64,000 bases of DNA from Maliibacterium massiliense (GTDB lineage Bacteria; Bacillota; Clostridia; Christensenellales; Maliibacteriaceae). The position numbers and the translations under genes are program-made. Numbering within the stretch: the stretch's first letter is position 1; every line of letters begins with the position of its first letter. The stretch covers positions 2,316,882 through 2,380,881 of the forward strand of contig NZ_LR026983.1 of the NCBI RefSeq assembly GCF_900604345.1, in the 5' to 3' direction. A model generated the notes under the pieces. The model worked only from the letters and a program-made list of their open reading frames with translations. It searched no databases and was not told the DNA's origin. Of the stretch, positions 17,301 through 24,903 are shown piece after piece.

Positions 17301-17955
17301 CGGCGCGCAGGCGCGCATCGCGCAGCTGCGCAGCAGGATGAAGGGGCTGGGCACGGTCAATGTGAGCGCCATCGAGGAGTACCAGCGCGTCACACAGCGG
17401 CGCGACTTTCTTACCGCGCAGCGCGACGACCTTGTGCGCGCGCGCGATGACCTGCAGCAGGCCATCTGCGAGCTACAGCAAAAGATGGAGAAGCGCTTTG
17501 CCGAGCAGTTTGCGCTGATCAACGCTTATTTTAAGGAAATCTTCGTCAAGCTCTTTGGGGGCGGTACCGCCGAGCTGATTCTGCTGGACCCCGAGCATGT
17601 GATGGAGTGCGGCATCGACATCGTGGCCCAGCCGCCCGGCAAAAAGCTGCAGACCCTCTCTCTGCTCTCGGGCGGGGAGCGCACTATGACGGCCATTGCC
17701 ATCCTGTTTGCGATGCTGAGCCTCAAGCCCACGCCGTTTTGCATTCTCGACGAGATCGAGGCCAACCTCGACGAGGCCAACGTCTCAATGTACGCGGAAT
17801 TTTTGCGCGAATACACGCAGAAGACGCAGTTTGTCATCATCACACACCGCAAGGGCAGCATGGAGGCGGCGGACATGCTCTACGGCATCGCCATGGAGGA
17901 GAAGGGCATCTCGCGCCTGGTTTCGGTGCGCCTGAGCGAAAAGGCCGCGGTGTAA
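14389..17955 (+). CDS. smc: Chromosome segregation ATPase SMC
   Basis: A 1188-residue condensin subunit. The N-terminal head begins LKKLELHGFKSFAE with Walker A GPNGSGKSN near residue 32. Two long coiled coils flank a hinge around residues 510-670 (GAVLGVVAELISV to GGSMTGGSM). The C-terminal head has the signature LLSGGERTMTAIAI and Walker B FCILDEIEANLDEAN. The GTG at 14389 is chosen because VQLKKLELHGFKSF is the canonical start and GGAAGTGGG precedes it, although the frame stays open far upstream inside rnc. The coiled coil is unusually rich in Ala and Gln, reflecting GC content. Confidence 0.97.
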   Translation: MQLKKLELHGFKSFAERTQITFDAGITAIVGPNGSGKSNVSDAVRWVLGEQSARQLRGGKMEDIIFAGTQKRKPQAFAEVSLLLDNSDGGLPVEYSEVQITRRMYRSGESEYFINRNSCRLRDIVDLFRDTGAGKEGYSIVGQGRVDEILSNRAEERRAVFEEASGVAKYKARKDEARRKLDQTEANLTRIEDIILELEEQVAPLEEQSRLAQQYLSLRDELRAQEINYFLVQFEKDQARIGELGEQMAQMEQAHAEAIAEDASLRDALKQVQQQGEEAEQAALALRDALAALAAAQEKHAGENKLLSERIARAKEEVARLDADIAREQARLAEIDAQMAALGDAAQSAEALQAQQAAYLQNLEQEQAEIDAALAQKERALEAAKQAVMDAMNRASDVKARKSQLETMLANVENRLQELAGAMQRAQAQVDAATQDGAQAQQDYDAAQAQRDALAEKRTALLSSAQTLAQQRGDISKQVQQLAGEVNQLESRLRMLREMKRDYEGYQSSVRNLLRDVRKTPALSGAVLGVVAELISVPAQLEKAVEVALGAAQQNVVTASEQEAKALISHLRAHQYGRATFLPLSSVRPRLLSAAERDTLCMKGCLGVASDLVRYDAKYRPAVENLLGRVVLVEDMDAGIALARRNHYAFRIVTLAGDVLNAGGSMTGGSMQSKYTSLFARDRELARTQEQLQKSTAARDEAIAHNQQMKERIAALGAQASALEGDMHEAELHLARARERQDILRQNLEERAGHLARRVQEEAQLRESLADIRQELAALSHVRQDAPQTQVDADLSALQLEVTQARQRALAMQQTIADVRVQLASADKEHAGQLAQQRLYAQEQQRIGAHIAQMQARLDEAAQGIAKDELQLGQSGAAVEAITQQTAQQRAALQAAQGTREQLAARARQAQQALDDLAARSGSILEQHHRMEMQKARAEADMENLQTRMWDAYELTYATAQRQRSEDFVFNGAQARIAQLRSRMKGLGTVNVSAIEEYQRVTQRRDFLTAQRDDLVRARDDLQQAICELQQKMEKRFAEQFALINAYFKEIFVKLFGGGTAELILLDPEHVMECGIDIVAQPPGKKLQTLSLLSGGERTMTAIAILFAMLSLKPTPFCILDEIEANLDEANVSMYAEFLREYTQKTQFVIITHRKGSMEAADMLYGIAMEEKGISRLVSVRLSEKAAV

Positions 17956-17986
17956 CCGGGCGGGCCAGTAGGAGGGAGAAACGCGT

Positions 17987-18904
17987 ATGGAAAAGAAAAA
18001 AGGCCTCTTTGCACGGGTGCGCGAGGGCCTGAGTAAGACCCGCAAGGCGTTTTCAGAAAAGATCGATCAGCTGGTCAAGTACTATACCCAGATGGACGAC
18101 GACTTTTTTGACGATCTGGAGGCGCTGCTCATCAGCACAGATATGGGCGTGGCCACGGCCACGCAGCTGGTGGAGGCGCTGCGCGCCCAGGTCAAACAGC
18201 AGAAGATCGGCGACGCCGCGCAGGTGCGCCAGATGCTCTGCGAGTTGATCACCGCGCGCCTGGCCGCGGACGGCGCGCCCGGCGCCATTGAAAAGGGAAG
18301 CGTGGTGCTGGTCATCGGCGTCAACGGCGTGGGCAAGACCACCAGCATCGGCAAGATCGCATCGCAGCTCAAATCCGAGGGCAAGAGCGTGCTCATCGCG
18401 GCGGCGGATACCTTCCGCGCGGCGGCCGCAGAGCAGCTGCAGACCTGGGGCAGGCGCGCCGATGTGCAGGTGATCCGCCACGAGGAGGGCTCCGACCCCG
18501 CCGCCGTGGTGTTTGACGCCGTCGCCTCCGCCAAGGCGCGGGGCATCGACGTGCTGCTGATCGACACGGCGGGCCGCCTGCACAACAAAAAGAATTTAAT
18601 GAACGAGCTGGAGAAGATCAATCGCGTCATCGCGCGGGAGTACCCCGAGGCCAAAAAGGAGACGCTGCTGGTGCTGGACGCCACCACCGGCCAGAACGCG
18701 CTCAGCCAGGCCAAGACCTTCGGCGAGGCCGTGGGCCTAACCGGCGTGGTGCTCACCAAACTTGACGGCACCGCAAAAGGGGGCGTGGTAGTGGCCATCC
18801 AATCGGAATTGGGTGTTCCGGTGCGCTATGTGGGGGTTGGAGAGAGTATTGACGACCTGCAGCCCTTTGACGCGGAGGCGTTCGCCAAGGCGCTGTTTGT
18901 CTAG
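17987..18904 (+). CDS. ftsY: Signal recognition particle receptor FtsY
   Basis: A 305-residue SRP-GTPase without a long acidic A domain. The N domain starts LFARVREGLSKTRKAF. G1 is GVNGVGKTTSIGKIA near residue 106, G3 is DTAGRLHNKKNLMNEL near 190 and G4 is TKLDGTAKGG near 252. It docks ribosome-SRP complexes at the membrane. An AGGAGGGAG binding site precedes the ATG. Transcription probably continues from smc. Confidence 0.97.
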   Translation: MEKKKGLFARVREGLSKTRKAFSEKIDQLVKYYTQMDDDFFDDLEALLISTDMGVATATQLVEALRAQVKQQKIGDAAQVRQMLCELITARLAADGAPGAIEKGSVVLVIGVNGVGKTTSIGKIASQLKSEGKSVLIAAADTFRAAAAEQLQTWGRRADVQVIRHEEGSDPAAVVFDAVASAKARGIDVLLIDTAGRLHNKKNLMNELEKINRVIAREYPEAKKETLLVLDATTGQNALSQAKTFGEAVGLTGVVLTKLDGTAKGGVVVAIQSELGVPVRYVGVGESIDDLQPFDAEAFAKALFV

Positions 18905-18913
18905 GGAAATACC

Positions 18914-18941
18914 TTGACAGACGCAAAAAAACGTGTATACT
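18914..18941 (+). promoter_or_regulatory. Strong sigma-A promoter of ylxM-ffh
   Basis: TTGACA (18914-18919), a 16-base spacer and TATACT (18936-18941) begin 9 bases after the ftsY stop codon. The predicted start near 18948 falls inside the left arm of the adjacent inverted repeat. Confidence 0.75.
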
Positions 18942-18942
18942 G

Positions 18943-18980
18943 GTGCTGTAAAGCTTGTGCGCTTTACAGCACTTGTTTTG
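18943..18980 (+). promoter_or_regulatory. 12-bp perfect inverted repeat at the ylxM-ffh transcription start
   Basis: GTGCTGTAAAGC (18943-18954), loop TTGTGC and GCTTTACAGCAC (18961-18972) are followed by TTGTTTTG. For transcripts arriving from ftsY this can act as a terminator. Transcripts starting at about 18948 would lack part of the left arm. An operator role is the alternative. Confidence 0.6.
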
Positions 18981-19028
18981 TAGAGGCGCGTTTTGTATGC
19001 ATGGATGAAAAAAGGGGCGTGGCTTTTG

Positions 19029-19415
19029 ATGGAGACCAACATGGAAGCGAAAGTGCGCCTCAGCCTGCTGCTCGGCTTCTACGCGCCGATGCTTACGCAG
19101 AAGCAGCAGCGCATGATGCGCCTGTGGATTGACGAGGACCTCTCGCTTGCGGAGATTGCCGAGCGCGAGGGGATCAGCCGCCAGGGCGTGCACGATGCGG
19201 TGCACCGCGCCGCCGAGGCGCTGGACGATATGGAAAGCCGGCTGGGCGTCGCGCGCCGCTACCTTGCGTTTTCCCGCAGGGCCAAGGCGCTTGCGCGCAT
19301 CCTTGCGCGCATCGAAGGGACGGCGCAAACGGCCAGCCTGCGCGACGAGGCACTTGCTGCTCTTTCCCAGATGCAGCAGTTATGGGAGGATGATCCATGG
19401 CCTTTGAAGGACTGA
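19029..19415 (+). CDS. ylxM: YlxM-family helix-turn-helix protein, SRP-associated
   Basis: About 128 residues of the YlxM/P13 family, encoded immediately before ffh as in other Bacillota. LLLGFYAPMLTQKQQRMMRLW and the sigma-70 region-4-like HTH (LSLAEIAEREGISRQGVHDAVHR) near residues 38-60 are typical. It is thought to modulate SRP. The start is uncertain: ATG 19029 and ATG 19041 are both in frame, the latter with GGAG at 6 bases. The last 19 bases overlap ffh. Confidence 0.88.
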   Translation: METNMEAKVRLSLLLGFYAPMLTQKQQRMMRLWIDEDLSLAEIAEREGISRQGVHDAVHRAAEALDDMESRLGVARRYLAFSRRAKALARILARIEGTAQTASLRDEALAALSQMQQLWEDDPWPLKD

Positions 19416-20731
19416 ACCAGAAATTGCAGGCCGTCATCCGCAAGCTCAACGGCAAGGGCAAGCTGAGCGAGGCGGATGTGCGCGAGGCGATGCGCGAGGT
19501 GCGCCTGGCGCTGCTTGAGGCGGACGTAAACTTTCTGGTCGTAAAAGACTTTATCAAAAAGGTGACCGCGCGCGCGGTGGGCCAGTCGGTGCTGGAAAGC
19601 CTGACGCCCGGCCAGCAGGTCATCAAGATCGTGCACGAGGAGCTCATCGCGCTGATGGGCAGCACGGGCGCGAAATTGACATTTGCCTCCAAGCCCCCCA
19701 CGGTGTACCTGCTCTGCGGCCTGCAGGGCGCGGGCAAAACCACGCTTGCGGGCAAGCTTGCGCTGTCGCTCAAGGGGCAGAGCAAGCGGCCCATGCTCGC
19801 CGCGTGCGATATCTACCGCCCCGCGGCCATCGAGCAGCTTCAGATCGTGGGTCAGAAGGCGGATGTGCCGGTCTTTGCAATGGGCACCCGCCCCGCGGTG
19901 GAGATCGCTCAGGCCGCCTATGCCGAGACGGTGCGCAAGGGGTGCGACGTGCTGATTGTGGATACCGCGGGCCGCCTGCACATCGACGAGGCGCTCATGG
20001 ACGAGATCAAGGCAGTGCGCGAAAGCGTGCCCACCCACCAGGTGCTGCTGGTGGTGGACGCCATGACGGGCCAGGACGCGGTCAACGTGGCCAAGTCCTT
20101 TGACGAGCAGCTGGGCATCGACGGAGTGATCCTCACCAAGCTGGACGGTGATGCGCGCGGCGGCGCGGCGCTCTCCATCCGCGCGGTGACGGGCAAGCCC
20201 ATTCTCTACGCGGGCATCGGCGAGAAGCTCACCGATATCGAGCCCTTTCATCCCGACCGGATGGCTTCGCGCATCCTGGGTATGGGCGACGTGCTCACCC
20301 TTATTGAAAAGGCGCAGGCCGCCTTTGATGAAAAGAGCGCCAAGGATTTGGAACAGAAGATCCGCACCCAGAGCTTTACGCTGGACGATTTTCTCGAGCA
20401 GCTGCAGCAGATGAAAAAGATGGGTTCCATGAACGAGCTGCTGGCCATGATGCCGGGCAAACTGGGCGGCCAGTTGCAGGGCGCTGAGATCGACGAAAAA
20501 CAGACCGCGCACACCGAGGCGATCATCCGCTCCATGACCATGCGCGAGCGAAAGACGCCCGAGGTGATCGACGCCAGCCGCAAGCGGCGCATCGCTGCGG
20601 GTAGCGGCACGTCGGTGGGGGAGGTCAACCAGCTGCTGCGCTCCTTTGAGCAGATGCGCAAGATGATGAAGCAGTTCTCCGGCATGGGCCGCGGCAAGAA
20701 AAAGGGCCGCATGAAGTTCCCGTTTATGTAA
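19397..20731 (+). CDS. ffh: Signal recognition particle protein Ffh
   Basis: A 444-residue SRP54 homologue. It has an N domain (FEGLNQKLQAVIRKL), G1 GLQGAGKTTLAGKLA near residue 106, G3 DTAGRLHIDEALMDE near 190 and a methionine-rich M domain from about residue 320 (LQQMKKMGSMNELLAMM, RKMMKQFSGMGRGKKKG) that binds SRP RNA and signal sequences. An AGGAGG-like GGGAGGATGATCC precedes the ATG within ylxM, implying coupling. Confidence 0.97.
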   Translation: MAFEGLNQKLQAVIRKLNGKGKLSEADVREAMREVRLALLEADVNFLVVKDFIKKVTARAVGQSVLESLTPGQQVIKIVHEELIALMGSTGAKLTFASKPPTVYLLCGLQGAGKTTLAGKLALSLKGQSKRPMLAACDIYRPAAIEQLQIVGQKADVPVFAMGTRPAVEIAQAAYAETVRKGCDVLIVDTAGRLHIDEALMDEIKAVRESVPTHQVLLVVDAMTGQDAVNVAKSFDEQLGIDGVILTKLDGDARGGAALSIRAVTGKPILYAGIGEKLTDIEPFHPDRMASRILGMGDVLTLIEKAQAAFDEKSAKDLEQKIRTQSFTLDDFLEQLQQMKKMGSMNELLAMMPGKLGGQLQGAEIDEKQTAHTEAIIRSMTMRERKTPEVIDASRKRRIAAGSGTSVGEVNQLLRSFEQMRKMMKQFSGMGRGKKKGRMKFPFM

Positions 20732-20819
20732 AGAAGCGGGGCAATCCCTTGGCAATCCCTGCGCGCAGGCGCAGATTGCACGATAAATACTATTGTATGT
20801 TTAATGGAGGTAATTTGGT

Positions 20820-21068
20820 ATGGCAGTTCGTATTCGTCTCAAGAGAATGGGTGCAAAAAAGGCACCTTTCTACCGCGTTGTGGTTGCGGATTCCCGCTCG
20901 CCGCGCGACGGCCGCTTCATTGAGGAGATCGGTTACTACAACCCCGTGAGCGATCCCGTGGAGCTCAAAATCGACATGGAGAAGGCCAACGCGTGGATCA
21001 GCAAGGGCGCGCAGCCTTCCGATACGGTGCGCGCGTTGCTCAAAAAAAGCAGCGAGGCGGCTGAATAA
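20820..21068 (+). CDS. rpsP: Ribosomal protein S16
   Basis: An 82-residue S16 beginning [19 protein letters not shown], the universal start of the family, with [16 protein letters not shown]. Preceded by TGGAGG. In the 88-base gap after ffh there is a tandem copy of GGCAATCCCT and a small CTGCGC/CGCAG dyad, but no clear terminator. Confidence 0.98.
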   Translation: MAVRIRLKRMGAKKAPFYRVVVADSRSPRDGRFIEEIGYYNPVSDPVELKIDMEKANAWISKGAQPSDTVRALLKKSSEAAE

Positions 21069-21092
21069 TCCCATCACAGGGGAGGCAACGCT

Positions 21093-21323
21093 ATGGAAGA
21101 ACTCTTAACGTTCCTTGCGCAGTCGCTCGTAGACAAGCCTGAGAGCGTGGACGTCCGCCGCGTGGAGGACGACGCCACCATCACCTTGGAGCTGCGTGTG
21201 GCACCGGAGGATATGGGTCGGGTGATCGGCAAACAGGGGCGCATCGCCAAGGCGATCCGCACCGTAATGAAGGCCAGCGCTTCGCGTGAAAAGAAAAAAG
21301 TCATGGTGGAGATCGTGGGCTGA
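21093..21323 (+). CDS. khpA: KH-domain RNA-binding protein KhpA
   Basis: A 76-residue single KH-domain protein (YlqC family). The GxxG loop is in GRVIGKQGRIAKAIRTV near residue 46. KhpA pairs with KhpB/Jag and binds RNA, influencing division and elongation in Bacillota. It lies between rpsP and rimM as in most Clostridia, preceded by GGGGAGG. Confidence 0.93.
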   Translation: MEELLTFLAQSLVDKPESVDVRRVEDDATITLELRVAPEDMGRVIGKQGRIAKAIRTVMKASASREKKKVMVEIVG

Positions 21324-21340
21324 AGAACAGATACACACTC

Positions 21341-21380
21341 CCTGGAGGGAACGGCCACGCGCCGTTCCCTCCAGGTTTTA
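21341..21380 (+). terminator. Strong hairpin with short T-tract between khpA and rimM
   Basis: CCTGGAGGGAACGGC (21341-21355), loop CACGC and its exact complement (21361-21375) form a 15-bp stem followed by TTTTAGC. Only four Ts follow, so it probably attenuates rather than ends transcription, setting rpsP-khpA apart from rimM-trmD. Confidence 0.7.
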
Positions 21381-21403
21381 GCTGGTGCAAACAAGGAGAG
21401 ACT

Positions 21404-21934
21404 ATGCGCAAACTTGCACAGCACCTGGTGATCGGCCAGGTGCTTAAACCCCAGGGCGTGCGCGGGGAACTGAAGATAAAGCCCATCACCGACGACCCCC
21501 TGCGCTTTGAGGGAATGGACCACGTTTATCTGGAGCAACAGGGGCAGATGGTGTGCAAGCGCTGCCACACGGTGCGCGTGCACGATGGCTTTGCCTATCT
21601 GCGCATCGAGGGCGTATTTGACCGGGACCGTGCCGAACAGCTGCGCGGTGCGCTGCTCTATGTGGACCGCGCACACGCCGCGCCGCTTGCCACGGGGCGC
21701 TACTATATCGTGGATTTGATCGGCTGCGCAGTGGTAAACGCGCAAGGGGAGGCGCTGGGCACCCTGCGCGAGGTCATCCAGACCGGCGCAAACGACGTCT
21801 ACGTGATCGACGGCGAAAAGGGCCATTTTATGCTGCCCGCCCTGAAAAGCGTGCTGCTTGCGGTGGACATTGACCAGGGCGTCATCACCGTGGACGAAAG
21901 CGCGCTGCTGGAGGTGGATGCGGGTGCATATTGA
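21404..21934 (+). CDS. rimM: Ribosome maturation factor RimM
   Basis: A 176-residue protein. The N-terminal RimM domain has VIGQVLKPQGVRGELKIKP and the C-terminal PRC barrel has YYIVDLIGCAV and GANDVYVI. It assists maturation of the 30S head domain. AAGGAGAG precedes the ATG. The stop overlaps the start of trmD. Confidence 0.95.
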   Translation: MRKLAQHLVIGQVLKPQGVRGELKIKPITDDPLRFEGMDHVYLEQQGQMVCKRCHTVRVHDGFAYLRIEGVFDRDRAEQLRGALLYVDRAHAAPLATGRYYIVDLIGCAVVNAQGEALGTLREVIQTGANDVYVIDGEKGHFMLPALKSVLLAVDIDQGVITVDESALLEVDAGAY

Positions 21935-22655
21935 CGTGCTGAGCCTGTTCCCCGAGATGTTTGCGGGGGTGCTGGGCGCGAGCATCCTCAAGCGCGCCAT
22001 CGATAAGGGGTTTATCAGCGTGGCGCTGCACAATATCCGCGATTATGCGGATAATAAGCACCGCCAGGTGGACGACTACGCCTTTGGCGGGGGCACGGGC
22101 CTTGTGATGATGCCCCAGCCCATCTTTGACTGCATGGCGCACGTGACGCCTGAAGGCTGGCGGGGCAGGCGCATCTACCTCTCGCCCCAGGGGCGGCCGC
22201 TGAGCGACGCGCGCGTGCGTGCGCTTGCAAAGGAACCGGCGCTGGTGCTGCTGTGCGGCCACTACGAGGGGGTGGATCAGCGCGTGATCGACGCACTGGT
22301 GGATGAGGAGATCTCCATCGGTGATTACGTGCTCACCGGCGGGGAGCTGCCCGCCATGGTGCTCATCGACGCGGTGGCGCGGCAGATCCCCGGCGTGCTG
22401 GGCAACGCGCTGGGCAGCCAGGAGGAATCCTTTGCCGCGGACCTGCTGGAGTACCCGCAGTACACCCGTCCGGCGGATTTCCGCGGCCGGCGCGTGCCCG
22501 AGGTGCTGCTATCGGGCCATCATGCCCATATTGTCAAGTGGCGCAGGGAGCAGGCGCTGCAAAAGACCGCACGCGTGCGGCCCGACCTGCTTGCGCGCGC
22601 CGTGCTTTCGGACGAGGAGCGCGCCCTTGTGGCAAATGGGAAAAAATCAGAATAA
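21924..22655 (+). CDS. trmD: tRNA (guanine37-N1)-methyltransferase
   Basis: A 243-residue SPOUT methyltransferase that modifies G37 of tRNAs. The N-terminus HIDVLSLFPEMF is canonical. GGGTGLVMMPQP, CGHYEGVDQRV and SIGDYVLTGGELPAMVLID mark the trefoil knot and S-adenosylmethionine site. GTG 21924 is chosen because GGAGG at 21910-21914 is 9 bases away; ATG 21918 would leave only 3. It overlaps rimM by 11 bases. Confidence 0.96.
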   Translation: MHIDVLSLFPEMFAGVLGASILKRAIDKGFISVALHNIRDYADNKHRQVDDYAFGGGTGLVMMPQPIFDCMAHVTPEGWRGRRIYLSPQGRPLSDARVRALAKEPALVLLCGHYEGVDQRVIDALVDEEISIGDYVLTGGELPAMVLIDAVARQIPGVLGNALGSQEESFAADLLEYPQYTRPADFRGRRVPEVLLSGHHAHIVKWRREQALQKTARVRPDLLARAVLSDEERALVANGKKSE

Positions 22656-22658
22656 CCG

Positions 22659-22688
22659 TTGCCATCTTTGATGGACATATGTTATAAT
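22659..22688 (+). promoter_or_regulatory. Sigma-A promoter of rplS
   Basis: TTGCCA (22659-22664), an 18-base spacer and a perfect TATAAT (22683-22688) lie just after the trmD stop, giving rplS its own transcript in addition to read-through. Confidence 0.7.
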
Positions 22689-22694
22689 ATCACG

Positions 22695-22768
22695 CGTGTA
22701 ATGATTATCAACGGACGGTCCTCTGCGTCAAACGGCACGAACGTCTATGAGGAGAGGAGAGACTAGGT
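22695..22768 (+). promoter_or_regulatory. rplS leader, possible L19 autoregulatory element
   Basis: A leader of about 75 bases with GGAC-gg-TCC-type local pairing. TCCTCT near 22719-22724 is complementary to AGAGGA inside the GAGGAGAGGAGAG binding-site region. Such sequestration resembles ribosomal-protein leaders, but I cannot match it securely to the known L19 leader. Confidence 0.3.
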
Positions 22769-23122
22769 ATGAGCGATATCATCCGTGCAATTGAGTCGGA
22801 ACAGCTCCGAGGCGACCTGCCCGAAATCCGCATTGGCGACACCGTGCGTCTGCAGGTGAAAGTTGTTGAGGGCACTCGTGAACGTTTGCAGGCATTTGAA
22901 GGCACTGTCATCGCCAGGAAACATGGCGGTCTGCAGGAGACCTTCACCGTGCGCCGCGTGTCTTACGGCATTGGTGTGGAGCGCACGTTCCCCATCCATT
23001 CGCCCCGCCTTGCGGAGATCAAGGTCATCCGCAGCGGCAAGGCCCGCCGTGCGAAGCTGTACTACCTGCGCGACCGCGTGGGCAAGGCAGCGCGCCTGAA
23101 GGAAGTGCAGAAGGGCCGCTGA
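22769..23122 (+). CDS. rplS: Ribosomal protein L19
   Basis: A 117-residue L19. [26 protein letters not shown] and [20 protein letters not shown] are universally conserved in the family. It ends the ffh-rpsP-khpA-rimM-trmD-rplS ribosome operon and is followed by a terminator. Confidence 0.98.
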   Translation: MSDIIRAIESEQLRGDLPEIRIGDTVRLQVKVVEGTRERLQAFEGTVIARKHGGLQETFTVRRVSYGIGVERTFPIHSPRLAEIKVIRSGKARRAKLYYLRDRVGKAARLKEVQKGR

Positions 23123-23155
23123 GGCTTCGATGCGCCAAGGTTCGTAAAAAGACAG

Positions 23156-23190
23156 GGGATGTGCCCGGGCGGGCGCATCCTTTGTTTTTG
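23156..23190 (+). terminator. Rho-independent terminator after rplS
   Basis: GGATGTGCCC pairs with GGGCGCATCC across a GGGC loop, followed by TTTGTTTTTG. Confidence 0.85.
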
Positions 23191-23212
23191 ACGTGCGGCA
23201 CAGAATTACGCA

Positions 23213-23241
23213 TTGTGTTGCAAAGCGATCTATGGTAGAAT
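23213..23241 (+). promoter_or_regulatory. Promoter of the thiamine operon
   Basis: TTGTGT (23213-23218), a 17-base spacer and TAGAAT (23236-23241) lie about 25 bases before the TPP aptamer. Confidence 0.55.
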
Positions 23242-23265
23242 AACGACAATTGCATATGCGTGTTT

Positions 23266-23344
23266 GCGGGGGAACCATTTGGTTGAGAAGGTAAAACCTG
23301 ACCCTTTGAACCTGTTCGTTAATACGGGCGTAGGGAAGCAGCGC
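23266..23344 (+). promoter_or_regulatory. TPP riboswitch aptamer (THI element)
   Basis: The conserved thi-box core is complete: GCGGGGGAACC at the 5' side, GGTTGAGAAGG (the CTGAGA-type pyrimidine-binding loop, here TTGAGA), ACCCTTTGAACCTG, the variable stem with TTAATAC, and GCGTAGGGAAGC closing P1. Thiamine diphosphate binding turns down the genes that follow, all in thiamine synthesis. Confidence 0.95.
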
Positions 23345-23363
23345 AACGTGGCTGAATGTTACA

Positions 23364-23392
23364 AAGTGCTTGCCTATGGCGGGCGCTTTTTT
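23364..23392 (+). terminator. Riboswitch expression platform: intrinsic terminator
   Basis: AAGTGCTTGCC (23364-23374), loop TAT and GGCGGGCGCTT (23378-23388) form an 11-bp stem with three G-T pairs, running into six Ts. Placed 20 bases after the aptamer, it indicates control by transcription termination. Confidence 0.8.
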
Positions 23393-23456
23393 CGTGTATA
23401 GGGCAAAGGCGCAGGCGTGCAGTGCAAAACGATACGCAAAAGGGGTAGAAGAATCC

Positions 23457-24281
23457 ATGTTTGAGCAAATCATCGAAAAAGTGCGCAGCCAGGTGCCGCT
23501 TGTGCACTGCATCACCAACTATGTCACGGTCAACGACGTGGCCAACATGGTGCTGGCGTGCGGGGCTTCGCCCATCATGGCGGACGACGAGGCCGAGGCG
23601 GCGGACATCACGTCCATCTGCAACAGCCTTATGATCAACATCGGCACGCTCAACGCGCGTACCATCGCATCCATGCTGCTGGCGGGCGCGCGTGCAAACG
23701 CGCTGGGGCATCCCGTGGTGCTGGACCCGGTGGGCGCGGGCGCCTCGGCACTGCGCACCCAGACCACGCTGCGCCTGCTTGAAAAGATCCACTTCAGCGT
23801 GATCCGCGGCAACTTTTCCGAGATCAAGACCGTGGCCCAGGGCAGCGGCACCACCAAGGGCGTGGACGCGGACGCTTCAGATGCCATCTGTGAGGAAAAT
23901 TTGGACGAGGTGGTGGCTTTTATCAAACGCCTCGCCCAAAGCACGGGCGCGGTGATCGCGGTGACGGGCGCCATCGACGTGGTTGCAGACGCGCAGCGCG
24001 CCTGTATCATCCGCAACGGCAACGCCAGGATGTCCAAAATAACCGGCACAGGGTGCATGCTCTCGGGCGTGGTGGCCGGCTGGTGCGGCGCGCATCCGGA
24101 CAGGATGCTGGAGGCAGCCGCTGCGGCCGTGTGCGCCATGGGCGTCTGCGGCGAGATGGGCGTGGCAAAGATGCAGGCCCAGCAGGCGGGCACGTCCAGC
24201 CTGCGCACCTACATCATCGACGCGATGAGCAACCTGGATACCCCGCAGCTGATGGGAGGTGCGCGCGTTGAGGTGCGATAA
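23457..24281 (+). CDS. thiM: Hydroxyethylthiazole kinase
   Basis: A 274-residue ribokinase-fold enzyme that phosphorylates 4-methyl-5-(2-hydroxyethyl)thiazole for salvage into thiamine. VHCITNYVTVNDVANM near residue 18, VLDPVGAGAS near 83, RGNFSEI near 110 and the active-site ITGTGCMLSG near 194 are diagnostic. The start at 23457 follows AAAAGGGG; an in-frame ATG at 23370 lies in the terminator hairpin and is rejected. First gene of the riboswitch-controlled operon, overlapping thiE. Confidence 0.96.
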   Translation: MFEQIIEKVRSQVPLVHCITNYVTVNDVANMVLACGASPIMADDEAEAADITSICNSLMINIGTLNARTIASMLLAGARANALGHPVVLDPVGAGASALRTQTTLRLLEKIHFSVIRGNFSEIKTVAQGSGTTKGVDADASDAICEENLDEVVAFIKRLAQSTGAVIAVTGAIDVVADAQRACIIRNGNARMSKITGTGCMLSGVVAGWCGAHPDRMLEAAAAAVCAMGVCGEMGVAKMQAQQAGTSSLRTYIIDAMSNLDTPQLMGGARVEVR

Positions 24282-24903
24282 GGCGAGCATGCGGCTCTAC
24301 GCGGTGACGGACCGTGCCTGGCTGCGCGGCCGCAGCCTTAATCAGATGGTGCGGGACGCCATCGCGGGGGGCGCGACGTTTGTGCAGCTGCGTGAAAAAC
24401 AGGCCGACCATGCTACTTTTGTGGCGCTTGCAAGGGAGCTATTGCCCATCTGCCGTCAGGCGGGCGTGCCCTTTGTGATTGACGACGACATCGATGTGGC
24501 GCTGGCGGTGGACGCAGACGGCGTGCACGTGGGCCAGAAGGACCTGGAGGCGGGCCGCGCGCGCGCGCAGCTGGGCGCGGGCAAGATACTGGGCGTCTCC
24601 GCCCAGAGCGTGGCGCAGGCCCTGCGCGCGCAGGAGGCGGGCGCGGACTATCTGGGCGTGGGCGCGGTGTTCGCCACATCCACCAAACAGGACGCCTCGG
24701 AGGTATCCCACCAGACGCTGCGGGAGATCTGCGCGGCGGTGGACATCCCGGTTGTGGCTATCGGCGGCATCAACGAGGGCAACGTCCTGCAGCTGTCGGG
24801 CACGGGCGTGGACGGCGTGGCGGTGGTATCCGCCATCTTCGCGGCGGACAATCCCAGGGGGGCCGCGGCGCGCCTTGCGGCGCTGGTGCAGGAGATCGTA
24901 TGA
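24268..24903 (+). CDS. thiE: Thiamine-phosphate synthase
   Basis: A 211-residue TIM barrel joining HMP-diphosphate and thiazole phosphate. FVQLREK near residue 36, VPFVIDDDIDVALAVDADGVHVGQ near 66 and VVAIGGI near 163 are family motifs. The TTG at 24268 is preferred because GGGAGG lies 8 bases away and the resulting start (MRCDKASMRLYAVTD) resembles clostridial ThiE; ATG 24289 is the alternative. It overlaps thiM and, by ATGA, the HAD gene. Confidence 0.95.
   Translation: MRCDKASMRLYAVTDRAWLRGRSLNQMVRDAIAGGATFVQLREKQADHATFVALARELLPICRQAGVPFVIDDDIDVALAVDADGVHVGQKDLEAGRARAQLGAGKILGVSAQSVAQALRAQEAGADYLGVGAVFATSTKQDASEVSHQTLREICAAVDIPVVAIGGINEGNVLQLSGTGVDGVAVVSAIFAADNPRGAAARLAALVQEIV

Noticed and set aside
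20749..20949. Small ORF overlapping the start of rpsP
   Set aside because: Out of frame with the universally conserved S16 protein, without its own binding site.
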